Positions 40,369 to 49,742 of a stretch of DNA of 64,000 nucleotides are shown piece by piece (within the stretch, counting starts at the first letter, position 1; each line of letters begins with the position of its first letter). The position numbers and the translations under genes are program-made. The stretch is taken from the NCBI RefSeq assembly GCF_001658025.2, contig NZ_CP014007.2, positions 1,240,001 through 1,304,000 of the forward strand, read 5' to 3'. Under the pieces are notes generated by a model. It saw only the letters and a program-made list of their open reading frames with translations. It was not told the DNA's origin and did not search any database. This DNA comes from Kosakonia oryzae. GTDB lineage: Bacteria; Pseudomonadota; Gammaproteobacteria; Enterobacterales; Enterobacteriaceae.

Positions 40369-41274
40369 TTAACGCCGCGTTTTCCACGATTTCGACGCGC
40401 TGCGCAGTAAATCGCGCAGCGTACGGATCAGGATCTCTTTGCTGCGCCCGCGGCGGAAGATCAGGGAAAACGGTGCCTGGTAGCCGTAATCGGTCGGCAG
40501 CAGGGCGCGCAGGCGCTGCTGCTGCACCCACGGCAGCGCGTAGTGTTCCGGTAAATAACCGATGTATTTCCCGGACAGGATCAGCATCAACTGCGCTTCC
40601 ATACTCTCCACGCTGGCCACGCTCTGTTTAAAGCCTTTTTTACCCAAATCTGCCGCGCTCCAGTAGCTGCGGGTCACCATGCGCATCTGCGAAATATGCG
40701 CGACGGTCGGATGGCGAACGCCGAATAATTCGTGCTGATCGCTGCAATATAACCAGTGCTGCTCGCGGTACAGCGGATGCGAAACCACACTGTTTCCCTG
40801 TAATGAAAAGGTGCCGACGGCGATATCCAGTTCATTATTTAAAATGCCGTGCAGCAGGGCGTTCGGGTTTTTGATTTGCAGATTCAGATGCACAAGCGGA
40901 AAGAGATCGCTGAACTGCCCAATCGCATCGGTGATCGGCAGCATTGGGTCGGTAATGGTCGAGTCAATGACGCCAAGGTTGAGCGTCCCGCCCTGTTCGC
41001 CGCGCAGCGAGGCGGTGTAGCGCTCAAAGTTTTCCAGCGTATTCAGTAGCGTCATGCTTTGCTGCAAATACGCCTCGCCTTTTGGCGTGAGCGCAAAACC
41101 TCCCCGGCCACGGCGGCACAGCACAAAACCCAGCTTCTCTTCCAGCTCGCTCATGTAATTACTGATGGCCGATACCGTCAGGTTGAGATCCTGTTGCGCG
41201 CTGGCAAAGCCCTGATGTTTCGCCACGGTGACGAAAATATGCATTAACCGCAGATTGGGAAATTTTGCAGCCAT
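40369..41274 (-). CDS. LysR-family regulator of the guanidino-compound locus
   Basis: The 301-residue protein has the LysR N-terminal winged helix (LRLMHIFVTVAKHQGFASAQ, NLTVSAISNYMSELEEKLG) and a C-terminal substrate-binding domain. It is divergent from the ureohydrolase/ABC operon with a 139-base gap, the usual arrangement for a LysR activator of the neighbouring genes; the inducer may be the guanidino substrate or a product (inference). I prefer the ATG at 41274; an in-frame GTG at 41316 would add 14 residues. Confidence 0.88.
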   Translation of the reverse strand: MAAKFPNLRLMHIFVTVAKHQGFASAQQDLNLTVSAISNYMSELEEKLGFVLCRRGRGGFALTPKGEAYLQQSMTLLNTLENFERYTASLRGEQGGTLNLGVIDSTITDPMLPITDAIGQFSDLFPLVHLNLQIKNPNALLHGILNNELDIAVGTFSLQGNSVVSHPLYREQHWLYCSDQHELFGVRHPTVAHISQMRMVTRSYWSAADLGKKGFKQSVASVESMEAQLMLILSGKYIGYLPEHYALPWVQQQRLRALLPTDYGYQAPFSLIFRRGRSKEILIRTLRDLLRSASKSWKTRR

Positions 41275-41413
41275 GACAGTCGATTGCCCTCTTTTTCGCG
41301 CGTAATTAGTTTTCACTTTTCTAAACTAATTTTTTGCATTTTGCTATTTTTTCGCCGTTTTCCCCTGGGCACTATCTTCGCAACACACCCTGTATTGCGA
41401 GGAGCGAGTCAGC
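41275..41413. promoter_or_regulatory. Divergent LysR/ureohydrolase promoter region
   Basis: This region separates the regulator from the catabolic operon. It is AT-rich near 41318-41356 and should hold the LysR operator and both promoters. I see no guanidine riboswitch fold in it. Confidence 0.5.
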
Positions 41414-42379
41414 ATGGAAACTCTTTTTCACCAGCCGCAGAGCGGTAACGACATGCCCCGTTTCGCCGGGCGCAGCACCATGATGCGTCTGCCGTATTGC
41501 GATAGCCCGGCCGGGCTGGATGTGGCGTTTGTCGGCATTCCGCTGGATGTCGGTACGTCGCAACGAGCCGGTACCCGCTATGGCCCGCGCCACATCCGCA
41601 GCGAATCGGTGATGATTCGCCCGTACAACATGGCGACCGGCGCTGCACCGTTTGAGTCATTGCAGGTGGGCGACATTGGCGATGTACCGATCAATACCTA
41701 CAGCCTGCTGAAGTCTGTCGATCTTATCGAAGCGTTTTATAGCGAACTCAATGCGTGGCCGCTGATCCCGCTGACGCTTGGCGGCGATCACACCCTGACG
41801 TTGCCGATCCTGCGCGCGCTCGCCAAAAAGCATGGCCCGGTCGGGCTGATTCATGTGGATGCCCACACCGACACCAACGACGAGATGTTTGGCGAGAAAA
41901 TTGCCCACGGCACCACCTTCCGCCGGGCGGTGGAAGAGGGGCTGCTGGACTGCAAACGCGTGGTGCAGATTGGCCAGCGCGCGCAGGGCTACGCCAGCGG
42001 CGATTTCCAGTGGGGCGTGGAGCAGGGATTTCGCCTGATCCCGGTCGAAGCGTGCTGGCATAAAAGCCTGACGCCGCTGATGGCGGAGATCCGCGAAATG
42101 CTCGGCGACGGGCCGGTCTATCTCTCCTATGACATTGACAGCATCGATCCCGCCTGGGCGCCGGGCACCGGTACGCCGGAAGTCGGCGGGTTGAGCGCGA
42201 TTCAGGCGCTGGAGATTGTGCGCGGCTGCCGTGGGTTGAACCTGATTGGCGGCGATTTGGTGGAGGTTTCTCCGCCTTACGATATCAGCGGGATCACGGC
42301 GCAGCTTGGCGCCAACCTGCTGTACGAAATGTTGTGTGTGTTGCCCGGTGTTCATTATCAGGGGGAAAAAGATCAGTGA
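41414..42379 (+). CDS. Ureohydrolase, guanidinobutyrase/guanidinopropionase-like
   Basis: Enzymes of this arginase/agmatinase family hydrolyse a guanidino group to urea and an amine with a binuclear Mn centre. All metal-ligand motifs are present: GGDHT (His126), VDAHTD (149-153) and SYDIDSIDP. The sequence follows the pattern of Pseudomonas guanidinobutyrases (HQPxxGNxMPRFxG start, ESVMIRPYNMATGAAPF, GEKIAHGTTFRRAVEEGLLD) more than that of E. coli agmatinase. The likely substrate is thus 4-guanidinobutyrate or 3-guanidinopropionate. It overlaps the second ureohydrolase gene by four bases. Confidence 0.85.
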   Translation: METLFHQPQSGNDMPRFAGRSTMMRLPYCDSPAGLDVAFVGIPLDVGTSQRAGTRYGPRHIRSESVMIRPYNMATGAAPFESLQVGDIGDVPINTYSLLKSVDLIEAFYSELNAWPLIPLTLGGDHTLTLPILRALAKKHGPVGLIHVDAHTDTNDEMFGEKIAHGTTFRRAVEEGLLDCKRVVQIGQRAQGYASGDFQWGVEQGFRLIPVEACWHKSLTPLMAEIREMLGDGPVYLSYDIDSIDPAWAPGTGTPEVGGLSAIQALEIVRGCRGLNLIGGDLVEVSPPYDISGITAQLGANLLYEMLCVLPGVHYQGEKDQ

Positions 42380-43362
42380 ATCATTTAACGCCAGTGGATT
42401 ATCCGCAGCCGCAAAGCGGCGAAATTCCGCGCTACAGCGGGCTGCCGACCTTTTTTCGCCTGCCGTTTGGCGCGCAAATTGCATCGCTCGATATCGGCGT
42501 GGTTGGCGTGCCGTGGGATGGTGGCACCACCAACCGGGCGGGAACCCGGCACGGCCCGCGTGAATTACGCAATGCCTCCAGCCTGGTGCGGCGGGTGCAT
42601 CCGGTGACCTTTCAGTCGCCGTATGACCTGGCCCGCGTCGGTGATTTGGGGGATGTTCCGGTCAACCCGGTGGATGTGCAGGACACGCTGGCGCTGATCG
42701 AGGCCTGGTATCGCGCGCTACATGAGTCAAAGGTGATGCCGTTAACTGCCGGTGGCGATCACCTGACGACGTTACCCATTTTGCGGGCGTTAGGGCGTGA
42801 GCAGCCGCTGGGAATGATCCATTTTGATGCACATTCCGATACCAACGACACCTATTTCGGTGGCGAGCGTTTTACCCACGGCACACCGTTTCGCCGCGCG
42901 GTGGAAGAGGGCGTGCTGGATCCGACACGCACCGTGCAGATTGGCATTCGCGGCGCGTTGTTCAGTGAAAAAGATCATCGCTGGGCCGAAGAGAACGGTA
43001 TCACGGTGATCCGCATGGAGCAGGTCGCCGAAGAGGGCATGGCGGCTGTCATGGCGTGGGCCAGAGCCATTGTGGGCCAGCAACCGACCTATGTGAGCTT
43101 TGATATTGATGTGCTGGACCCGGTGTACGCGCCGGGAACCGGAACGCCGGAAATCGGCGGGCTGACCTCGCTACAGGGGCAGCAAGGGATCCGTTTATTG
43201 CAGGGGTTAAATCTGGTAGGAGCCGACGTGGTGGAAGTCTCGCCGCCGTTCGATCAGGGCAATCTGACCAGCCTGACCGGGGCCACCATGATGTTTGAAC
43301 TACTTTGCCAGCTTGCTGATGCGCATCATCGGCGGCGGCTTTCTACAGGAGCAGGGGAATGA
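42376..43362 (+). CDS. Second ureohydrolase (agmatinase family)
   Basis: The 328-residue protein has the metal motifs GGDHLTT, FDAHSD and SFDIDVLDP and belongs to the same family as its neighbour, but differs across the substrate-facing loops (for example SSLVRRVHPVTFQSPYD where the first has SVMIRPYNMATGAAPFE). The two may use different guanidino compounds or form a mixed oligomer. I chose the GTG at 42376, overlapping the previous stop, with AGGGGG upstream; it aligns with the start of the neighbour. It overlaps the binding-protein gene by four bases. Confidence 0.85.
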   Translation: MNHLTPVDYPQPQSGEIPRYSGLPTFFRLPFGAQIASLDIGVVGVPWDGGTTNRAGTRHGPRELRNASSLVRRVHPVTFQSPYDLARVGDLGDVPVNPVDVQDTLALIEAWYRALHESKVMPLTAGGDHLTTLPILRALGREQPLGMIHFDAHSDTNDTYFGGERFTHGTPFRRAVEEGVLDPTRTVQIGIRGALFSEKDHRWAEENGITVIRMEQVAEEGMAAVMAWARAIVGQQPTYVSFDIDVLDPVYAPGTGTPEIGGLTSLQGQQGIRLLQGLNLVGADVVEVSPPFDQGNLTSLTGATMMFELLCQLADAHHRRRLSTGAGE

Positions 43363-44171
43363 AGAAAATGAAAATGTTACGTGGGCTTTGCGCCGCAGCG
43401 GCGCTGATAGCGGGCATGTCGGCGGCTAGCGCTGCAGACGGCATTCTGACGCCCGGTGAGCTGAAAGTCGGGCTGGAAGTGGCCTATCCGCCGTTTGAAT
43501 CCTGGCAGGATAATAAAATTGTTGGTTTTGATGCTGAGCTGGCACAGCTCCTTAGCGATCAAATGGGCCTGAAACTGCAACTGGCCGACACCAAATTCGC
43601 CGGGTTGATCCTCGGGCTGAACGCCAATCGTCACGACACGGTGATTTCCGCGCTGTACATCACCGAAGGGCGCATCGCGCAGGCCGACGCCATTCCTTAT
43701 GCCGATACCGGGGCCTACATTATGGTGCGCAGCGACAGCAAGGTCGCGCCAAAAACCGAACAGGATCTGTGCGGCTTAACCGTCGGTTTGCAGCAGGGCA
43801 CTTCATGGGTGACCAAGCTGCGTGACTTGTCAGAAAGTTACTGCAAAGCAAACGGCAAAGAACGTATCACCGTGAAAGAGTTCCCCACTGCGCCAGAGAC
43901 GTTGCAGGCTCTGCTTTCCGGCAATGTGCAGGCGCAGGTGGATATTGCCGGGGCGGTGAGTATGTTCGCCGAGCGCAGCAATGGCCGCGTCAAAATCACC
44001 TCGCCGCAAACCATTTATCCGCAGACGCTGGGGATTTATGTGAAGAAAGGCAACACCGCGCTGAAAACCGAAATCACTGCCGCGCTGAACGCCCTGCGTG
44101 AAAACGGTAAATACGCCGCGCTGCTGCAGAAATACGCCCGTTATGGCATCACCGAAACCCAGGCGCGTTGA
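43359..44171 (+). CDS. ABC transporter periplasmic solute-binding protein (amino-acid/PAAT type)
   Basis: The 270-residue protein has a signal peptide ending near SAASA-AD (about residue 26) and the family-3 solute-binding fold (LKVGLEVAYPPFESW, GFDAELAQLLSDQMGL, DTVISALYITEGR). It should bind the guanidino compound or related amino acid in the periplasm and deliver it to the transporter encoded next. It is coupled to the second ureohydrolase gene by a four-base overlap. Confidence 0.9.
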   Translation: MKKMKMLRGLCAAAALIAGMSAASAADGILTPGELKVGLEVAYPPFESWQDNKIVGFDAELAQLLSDQMGLKLQLADTKFAGLILGLNANRHDTVISALYITEGRIAQADAIPYADTGAYIMVRSDSKVAPKTEQDLCGLTVGLQQGTSWVTKLRDLSESYCKANGKERITVKEFPTAPETLQALLSGNVQAQVDIAGAVSMFAERSNGRVKITSPQTIYPQTLGIYVKKGNTALKTEITAALNALRENGKYAALLQKYARYGITETQAR

Positions 44172-44207
44172 TAGCGCCTGGCCTCACCAGATAAGGGAGC
44201 GGCACGC

Positions 44208-45743
44208 ATGACATTTAACTGGGACTACTTCTTTTCACTGTTTTCGATGGCGACATTCTGGCAGGCCAGCGTCACCGTGGTGGAACTCAGCGTGCTTGCC
44301 TGGTGCGCGGGACTGGTGCTGGGGTTTGTGGTCGCCAGCGCCAGGTTATCCGGCCCTCTCTGGCTGAAAAGCGTTTGCCAGATTTACATCTGGTTGTTTC
44401 GCAGTGTGCCGTTGCTGGTGCTGGTGGTGTTCGTTTATAACCTGCCGCAGATGTTTCCAGCCAGCGGCGCGGTGCTCGGCAATGCTTTTTTTGCCGGGCT
44501 TCTCGCCACCATTCTGGTTGAAGTGGCTTATATGGCGGAGATTCATCGCGGCGGGCTGATCTCAGTGGCGAAGGGCCAGCACGAGGCCGGCTATGCGCTG
44601 GGTTTCAGCTACCTCGGCATTCAGCGGAAGGTGGTGATCCCGCAGGCATTGCGCATTGCGTTACCGGCGCTGGTGAATGAGTTTATTACCATTGTTAAAC
44701 AGACTTCGCTGGTGTCGGTGATTTCTCTGCCGGAACTGCTGATGACCGGGCAGCGGCTCTACGCGGAAAACTTCCTGGTGATGGAGACGCTGGCGGCAGT
44801 GGCGGTCTATTACGTGCTGATCGTTTCCGTCTTCAGTTTGCTGTTCCAGGTGGTGGAGCGTTGGGCGAACGTGCAAGTGAAAAACCCGCAAACGCTGGAT
44901 GATCACCAGCTTGACGCGCTGCGCCAGCAGGCCGTGCCGTTGGCTAAACGCCAGGCTGGCGAACAGCACGGCGCGCCCGATGCGCTGCTGATGAAACAGA
45001 TCCAGAAAACCTGGGGGCAAAACCCGGTGTTTAAGGATATTGATTTGCGGGTCGCGCCCGGCGAAGTGGTCAGCGTGATCGGGCCTTCCGGCTCCGGGAA
45101 AACCACGCTTATCCGCAGTATTAATGGTCTGGAGACGCTGGATAGCGGTGAGATTGTGCTGTTTGGCGAAAGTTTTATTCAGGCTGGCGACAACCGCCAC
45201 TCCCGCTTACGCCAGCAGGGCATTCGCCGCATCGGCATGGTTTTTCAGGGCTTTAACCTGTTCCCGCATTACACCATTTTGCAGAACGTGATGCTGGCGC
45301 AGCGTTATCACCAGCAGCCGGAACAGGAGCCAGCCCGGCGTGCGCAGGCGCTGTGGCTGCTGGATAAAGTCGGCCTGCTGGCGCATATGAACAAATATCC
45401 GCACCAGCTTTCCGGCGGGCAGCAGCAGCGGGTGGCGATTGCCCGCGCGCTGGCGCTATCGCCCGATATTATGCTGTTTGATGAACCGACCTCGGCACTG
45501 GATCCGGAACGCGTCGGCGAAGTGCTGAAAGTGATAAGCGATCTTGCGCGGGAAGGGATGACCATGGTGATTGTGACCCACGAAATGGATTTTGCGCTGG
45601 CGATTTCTGACCGCGTGGTGCTGATGGATAAAGGCACTATTCAGGCCGATACCACGCCGGAAAATATCCGCCACGGCGAAGCGACACCAGCGCTGCAGCG
45701 CATCCGCCAGTTTATGGGGGTGAATGGCGCGAAAGTGGCGTGA
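44208..45743 (+). CDS. Fused ABC transporter permease and ATPase (polar amino acid type)
   Basis: One 511-residue polypeptide joins two proteins that are usually separate. Residues about 1-230 are a HisMQ/PAAT permease with five membrane segments and the EAA loop ([20 protein letters not shown]). Residues about 255-505 are the ATPase with Walker [11 protein letters not shown]-loop FQGFN, signature LSGGQQQR, Walker B IMLFDEP and switch His in VTHEMDF. With the upstream binding protein it makes a complete importer, probably for the guanidino substrate of the ureohydrolases. The junction is in frame with no stop, so this is a true fusion. Confidence 0.92.
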   Translation: MTFNWDYFFSLFSMATFWQASVTVVELSVLAWCAGLVLGFVVASARLSGPLWLKSVCQIYIWLFRSVPLLVLVVFVYNLPQMFPASGAVLGNAFFAGLLATILVEVAYMAEIHRGGLISVAKGQHEAGYALGFSYLGIQRKVVIPQALRIALPALVNEFITIVKQTSLVSVISLPELLMTGQRLYAENFLVMETLAAVAVYYVLIVSVFSLLFQVVERWANVQVKNPQTLDDHQLDALRQQAVPLAKRQAGEQHGAPDALLMKQIQKTWGQNPVFKDIDLRVAPGEVVSVIGPSGSGKTTLIRSINGLETLDSGEIVLFGESFIQAGDNRHSRLRQQGIRRIGMVFQGFNLFPHYTILQNVMLAQRYHQQPEQEPARRAQALWLLDKVGLLAHMNKYPHQLSGGQQQRVAIARALALSPDIMLFDEPTSALDPERVGEVLKVISDLAREGMTMVIVTHEMDFALAISDRVVLMDKGTIQADTTPENIRHGEATPALQRIRQFMGVNGAKVA

Positions 45744-46472
45744 GATTTTGAGAAACTGCTGCGCTCTGTCATTTAGCGGGCACAGGTTGGATGCAAACCC
45801 TGGCGGGTTCAGGTCTGTCGGGGTTTTTATTTTATGGTGCCAGACGGCTTCGGGCAGGCGATGATCAAACTCGTTAAAGGTGGCCTTGTTTATCGGATGC
45901 AGGGAAAGAATAATCTGGAATATTTTTTGAAATTAAGTATGGGCTGGCTGAGAGTGACGACTTTTCTTTTCCCCTGACAGAAAAATAAAGGGTTATATTT
46001 ACCGGTGCAACCTGTTAGGTGTTTGTATTGTAATGAATTTTAATATTTCACTATGAATAATTAATTTTAATATAGATGGCTTTGATTTTTTATTAAATTT
46101 GCCTGGTGACTTCGATAGATTCTCTTTTGTTATTATTTATGTCATGATCTTTTGCATCCATCATTGCTGGATAAGATTTTAATGTGGCGATAATGGTTGT
46201 ATTTCGAAAATAAAGTTTTTGTATTTTATAAAATCGCTAAATAACTGCATGGAAACAATTCTTGATGTTGATGGTGTTATCGTGGGGCAGAACATAGGTT
46301 GCCGTTATTTATAATATGATGCTGTTGCTGCATAAATAATGACGAACGGTATTGTGCATTCAATGGGCGATCTTTTTCTGCCGGGCAATTAAACCGATAA
46401 CGCTCTCCGGATGAGAGCCTGCCGGAAGCAATGATTTAGCGTTTTTTCTTCGATTTTTATACAGGATGTCAC
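45744..46472. other. AT-rich intergenic region
   Basis: About 730 bases without a supported gene. A short open frame of 47 codons (45834-45977) has no convincing ribosome-binding site. The second half is very AT-rich, as is common upstream of fimbrial operons in enterics. Confidence 0.6.
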
Positions 46473-47195
46473 GTGAAGAAAAGGATTGCAGTATTTTCAC
46501 TCATCATCGCATCTGTTTATTTTTTTACAGATAGTGTCTTAGCCATGCCCTCCAGCCCTGAAACCTCCAGCCGGATTTCTTTAGTCAGGCTTGGCGCTTC
46601 TCGCCTGATTTATGATCCTGATTCCAATGGGGCAACCCTGACGGTAACCAATCCGCACAATTACCCTATTTTAATTCAGTCTCAGGTGCTGACGGAAAAC
46701 AAAAAGGATAAGGCGCCATTTATTGTTACGCCGCCCCTGATGCGCCTGGATGGGCAACAATCCAGCCGATTACGTATTGTCCGTACCGGCGGCACTTTCC
46801 GCAACGATGGTGAGACGTGGCAATGGTTATGCGTCAAAGGTATTCCGCCAAAAGCAGGCGATCAGTGGGCGAAAAAAGGCGAAAAGAAAGGGCCGGTTTC
46901 CCGGAATCTTCAGTTATCGATTAATAACTGTATCAAATTACTTGTTCGGCCTGGCGGTCTAAAAAAATACCCTGACGATTCGGATAGCCGTCTGAAATGG
47001 CAACGCAAAGGAAATACGTTGGTCGCTATTAATGATTCTCCATTTATATCAATATTAGAGCGCTAAATATTAATGGCTATGCGATACAGGATGTGAAAGA
47101 GGTTTCACCTTTTTCATCGCAGGTATTTTCACCGCTTTCAGCAAAAATACCGAAAACCGTTGGCTGGAAAATGGTTAACGATTCTTTTCTAAAGC
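46473..47195 (+). pseudogene. Frameshifted FGL-type fimbrial chaperone
   Basis: The first 197 codons (46473-47066) encode a signal peptide and most of a PapD-like periplasmic chaperone of the FGL type, with the long F1-G1 region, CVKGIPPK and NNCIKLLVRPGGL. The frame then stops at 47064-47066. In the next frame from about 47044 the missing part continues (YINIRALNINGY, EVSPFSSQVFSPL, GWKMVND), exactly what such chaperones carry. Loss of one T in the TTT at about 47042-47044 explains the break. No usher or pilin gene follows, and the extreme C-terminus runs into a terminator, so this is an orphan remnant. Confidence 0.82.
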
Positions 47196-47198
47196 GGT

Positions 47199-47229
47199 CT
47201 CACGCTGGCAGAGAGGCTGCCAGCGTGAG
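47199..47229. terminator. Terminator-like hairpin after the chaperone remnant
   Basis: A perfect 12-bp stem (47199-47210 with 47218-47229) with a seven-base loop is followed by CTTTTTCC ten bases on. It lies between the remnant and the convergent LysR gene. Confidence 0.65.
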
Positions 47230-47303
47230 TGGTCTCAGCTTTTTCCCACAAAATCACACCCGCAGTCGCTTCTGCCCGTAAACCTTTGATGCGCCTTGAG
47301 TAT

Positions 47304-48221
47304 TCAAGGCGTAAGCGGGGGATAGTTAATTTTGCCGTCCTGGATACGTTTTGAGAGCGCCGAGGCAAGAAAGTCAGTCGCCCGACGCACGCGCGTAGGC
47401 ACAAACCGACGCTTCGGCCAGACAAGGCTGATGTCGCGCGGCTCGTGCATGAATTCATCCAGCACGGTGATGACATCCGAATGCTGGAACTCGCCGACCA
47501 GCGATGCGCGATGGAACAGGCCGATACCGACGCCCGCCACCACGCCAGCCAGGATGGTTTCGACACTGTTGGACGAGAGATTGCCGCGCACCGGAACACT
47601 GAAATGCCCTTCCGGCCCGGTGAACGGCCATTCGGTCATTTCGCCGTAGATCAGGCAGTTGTGGTCGGCCAGATCGGCGGGCGTCTCGGGAATGCCGTGC
47701 TGCTCGAAGTAGCGGCGGGAGCCGGCGCAAACCAGCGAAGTGCCCGTCACGCGCCGCACTACGGAATCCGGATCATTGATCTGGCTGATGCGGATAGCCA
47801 GATCGATCCGGTCTTCGATCATGTCGCGCAACGCATCGGACAGCACCAGATCGATGCGCAAGCCGGGATGCTGCGACAGCAGTTCGGGGATCAGCGGCAG
47901 CACATGCAGCCGTCCGAACGTTGAAGGCGCGGCAATGCGCATCAGGCCGGACACGGTCTGCACGCTACTGGTCAATTCGCCATCGGCCACCTGGATTTCA
48001 TCGAGCAACGGCTTGGTGCGTTCGTAGTACTTCTGCCCCTGCTCGGTCAGCGTTACCTTGCGCGTGCTGCGATGGAGCAGCGCTACGCCAAGACGTTTCT
48101 CCAGCGCATTCACCGCTTTGCTGATCCCCGATTGTGAATCACCCGTCTTACGTGCTGCCGCAGAGAAGCCGCCGGTCTCGACCACGGCGATGAAGGCCGT
48201 TAATTCCTGAAATCTATCCAT
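47304..48221 (-). CDS. LysR-family transcriptional regulator
   Basis: The 305-residue protein begins with a typical LysR helix-turn-helix (FIAVVETGGFSAAARKTGDS, SGISKAVNALEKRLGVALLHR) and has a full substrate-binding domain. It is divergent from a broken oxidoreductase and an SDR gene, which it probably regulates. Homologous modules of this type are common in non-enteric proteobacteria and the codon choice here differs from the fimbrial and phage remnants around it, so import is likely but not shown. Confidence 0.88.
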   Translation of the reverse strand: MDRFQELTAFIAVVETGGFSAAARKTGDSQSGISKAVNALEKRLGVALLHRSTRKVTLTEQGQKYYERTKPLLDEIQVADGELTSSVQTVSGLMRIAAPSTFGRLHVLPLIPELLSQHPGLRIDLVLSDALRDMIEDRIDLAIRISQINDPDSVVRRVTGTSLVCAGSRRYFEQHGIPETPADLADHNCLIYGEMTEWPFTGPEGHFSVPVRGNLSSNSVETILAGVVAGVGIGLFHRASLVGEFQHSDVITVLDEFMHEPRDISLVWPKRRFVPTRVRRATDFLASALSKRIQDGKINYPPLTP

Positions 48222-48322
48222 TCTTTTCTGGAATAAGTTTTATGATGAATGCGCATATTATCATCAAAATGGAATTAAATTACTCTCCTCCTCACACAAA
48301 CATTCGTGTCAGGAGAAATTTC

Positions 48323-48755
48323 ATGTCGTATTCGATCATCGGTTTTGGCGCTGTGGGGCAGGCTCTTGCCCGTGCCTTCGCCCGCCAGAACATCGAAGTC
48401 ACCGTCGCCAGTCGGCGCACACCTGAAACACTGGCACCGCAGGCACAAGCCATCGGTTCGGCCGTCTCGCCCAGGACGTTGCCGGACGCCTTGCAGGCAG
48501 ATGTCATCTTCCTCGCATGGGCGACCACCGTCGATGGCGACGAAACGGATTCCAGTGCTTACCACGGCTGGGTTATCACGCCGACGGCCGACGGCCGAAG
48601 GCTGCCATGTGCTGACCGAAGAGACACAGCAAGGCGAATTCTTCCTGGACGTGATCGGCCGCCAATATCCCGGCGCGCTGTATCGCTATCACCAGGATTG
48701 GGTCGAACGCCTCGCACAGGCGGCTGAAGCCGAAATGGCGAAGAAAGCAGACTGA
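48323..48755 (+). pseudogene. Chimeric broken NAD(P)-binding oxidoreductase / SRPBCC-like remnant
   Basis: The first about 70 codons encode the start of an F420-dependent-reductase-like NAD(P)-binding protein (SIIGFGAVGQALARAF, VTVASRRTPE). After VIFLAW the sequence no longer fits that family. A different frame then encodes GCHVLTEETQQGEFF and YHQDWVERLAQAAEAEM, which looks like the C-terminus of another protein, possibly SRPBCC-type. A seven-base duplication (repeated GCCGACG near 48580-48592) shifts the frame between them. The result looks like a deletion fusion followed by a frameshift. Confidence 0.65.
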
Positions 48756-48786
48756 CATTTTCAACATTCGAACGGAGAAAAATCCC

Positions 48787-49581
48787 ATGCACATCGAACT
48801 GAAGGGCCGCAAAGCCATCGTCACTGGCTCCACCGCTGGCATTGGTCGCGCGATTGCCGAAGGACTGGCGCGCGCTGGCGCGGCGGTGGTGATCAACGGC
48901 CGCACACAGGCGCGCGTGGATGCCGCGCTGCGCGAAATGCGCGCGCTGTTGCCGCTCGCCGAACTGGACGGCATCGCCGCCGACGTTGCCACGGCGGATG
49001 GTTGCGCGGCGTTGATCGCGCATGCGCCGGACGTCGACATCCTGGTCAACAACGCAGGCACCGCGCACCCGAACAATTTCTTCGACCAGGTTGATTCTGA
49101 ATGGCTGGATCTGTTCCAGCTCAATGTGTTGAGCGGCGTGCGCCTGGCGCGCCACTACATTCCTAAAATGACAACGCGTGGCTGGGGTCGCGTGGTGTTC
49201 ATCAGCAGCGAGTCGGCGCTGAACATTCCCAGGGAAATGATCGACTACGGCGTAACCAAAGCCGCGTTGCTCGCGGTGTCGCGCGGGCTGGCCGAACTCG
49301 TCGCTGGCAGCGGCATCACCGTCAACGCGATACTGCCTGGCCCGACGGATTCGGAAATCCTGTCCAACTGGATGAAGTCCACCGCGCAGGAACAAGGCAT
49401 CACGCCAGCGCAGGCCGAGCAGAACTTCCTGAAAACGATGCGTCCGACCACGCTGATCCAGCGCTTCGCCACCACAGAGGAAGTCGCCAACATGGTGGTC
49501 TACGTTGCTTCGGAACAAGCCTCGGCGACGACCGGCGCGGCCTTGCGCGTGGATGGCGGCGTGCTGCGCTCCATAGTCTGA
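48787..49581 (+). CDS. Short-chain dehydrogenase/reductase (SDR)
   Basis: The 264-residue protein is a complete classical SDR. It has the cofactor-binding TGSTAGIG (residues 13-20), NGR after strand 2 suggesting NADP(H), NNAG (88-91), catalytic Ser around 140-141 and YGVTK (Tyr154, Lys158), and the C-terminal LRVDGG. Its substrate cannot be read from sequence. GGAG precedes the start by about ten bases. It follows the broken oxidoreductase in the same direction and probably shared an operon with it under the LysR gene. Confidence 0.93.
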   Translation: MHIELKGRKAIVTGSTAGIGRAIAEGLARAGAAVVINGRTQARVDAALREMRALLPLAELDGIAADVATADGCAALIAHAPDVDILVNNAGTAHPNNFFDQVDSEWLDLFQLNVLSGVRLARHYIPKMTTRGWGRVVFISSESALNIPREMIDYGVTKAALLAVSRGLAELVAGSGITVNAILPGPTDSEILSNWMKSTAQEQGITPAQAEQNFLKTMRPTTLIQRFATTEEVANMVVYVASEQASATTGAALRVDGGVLRSIV

Positions 49582-49742
49582 GGGGCTCCGGAGGAGAAAT
49601 CCTGGCGACGGGTTACTGCGCTGGAACGAGGCATGGCGGATAGCGGAAGCCCGCCTCATCAGCCTGGATTGGGCAAAACGGACTTGCCCGCTCTGCTTTT
49701 CTGCCTGCCTGCGCAGCAAACCGTGGCGTAGCCAGCACCACA

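Noticed and set aside
41318-41413. Possible guanidine riboswitch before the ureohydrolase operon
   Set aside because: No paired hairpins with ACGR-type loops or ykkC-like core could be seen.
45834-45977. 47-codon open frame after the ABC transporter
   Set aside because: No convincing ribosome-binding site or recognisable domain; probably chance.
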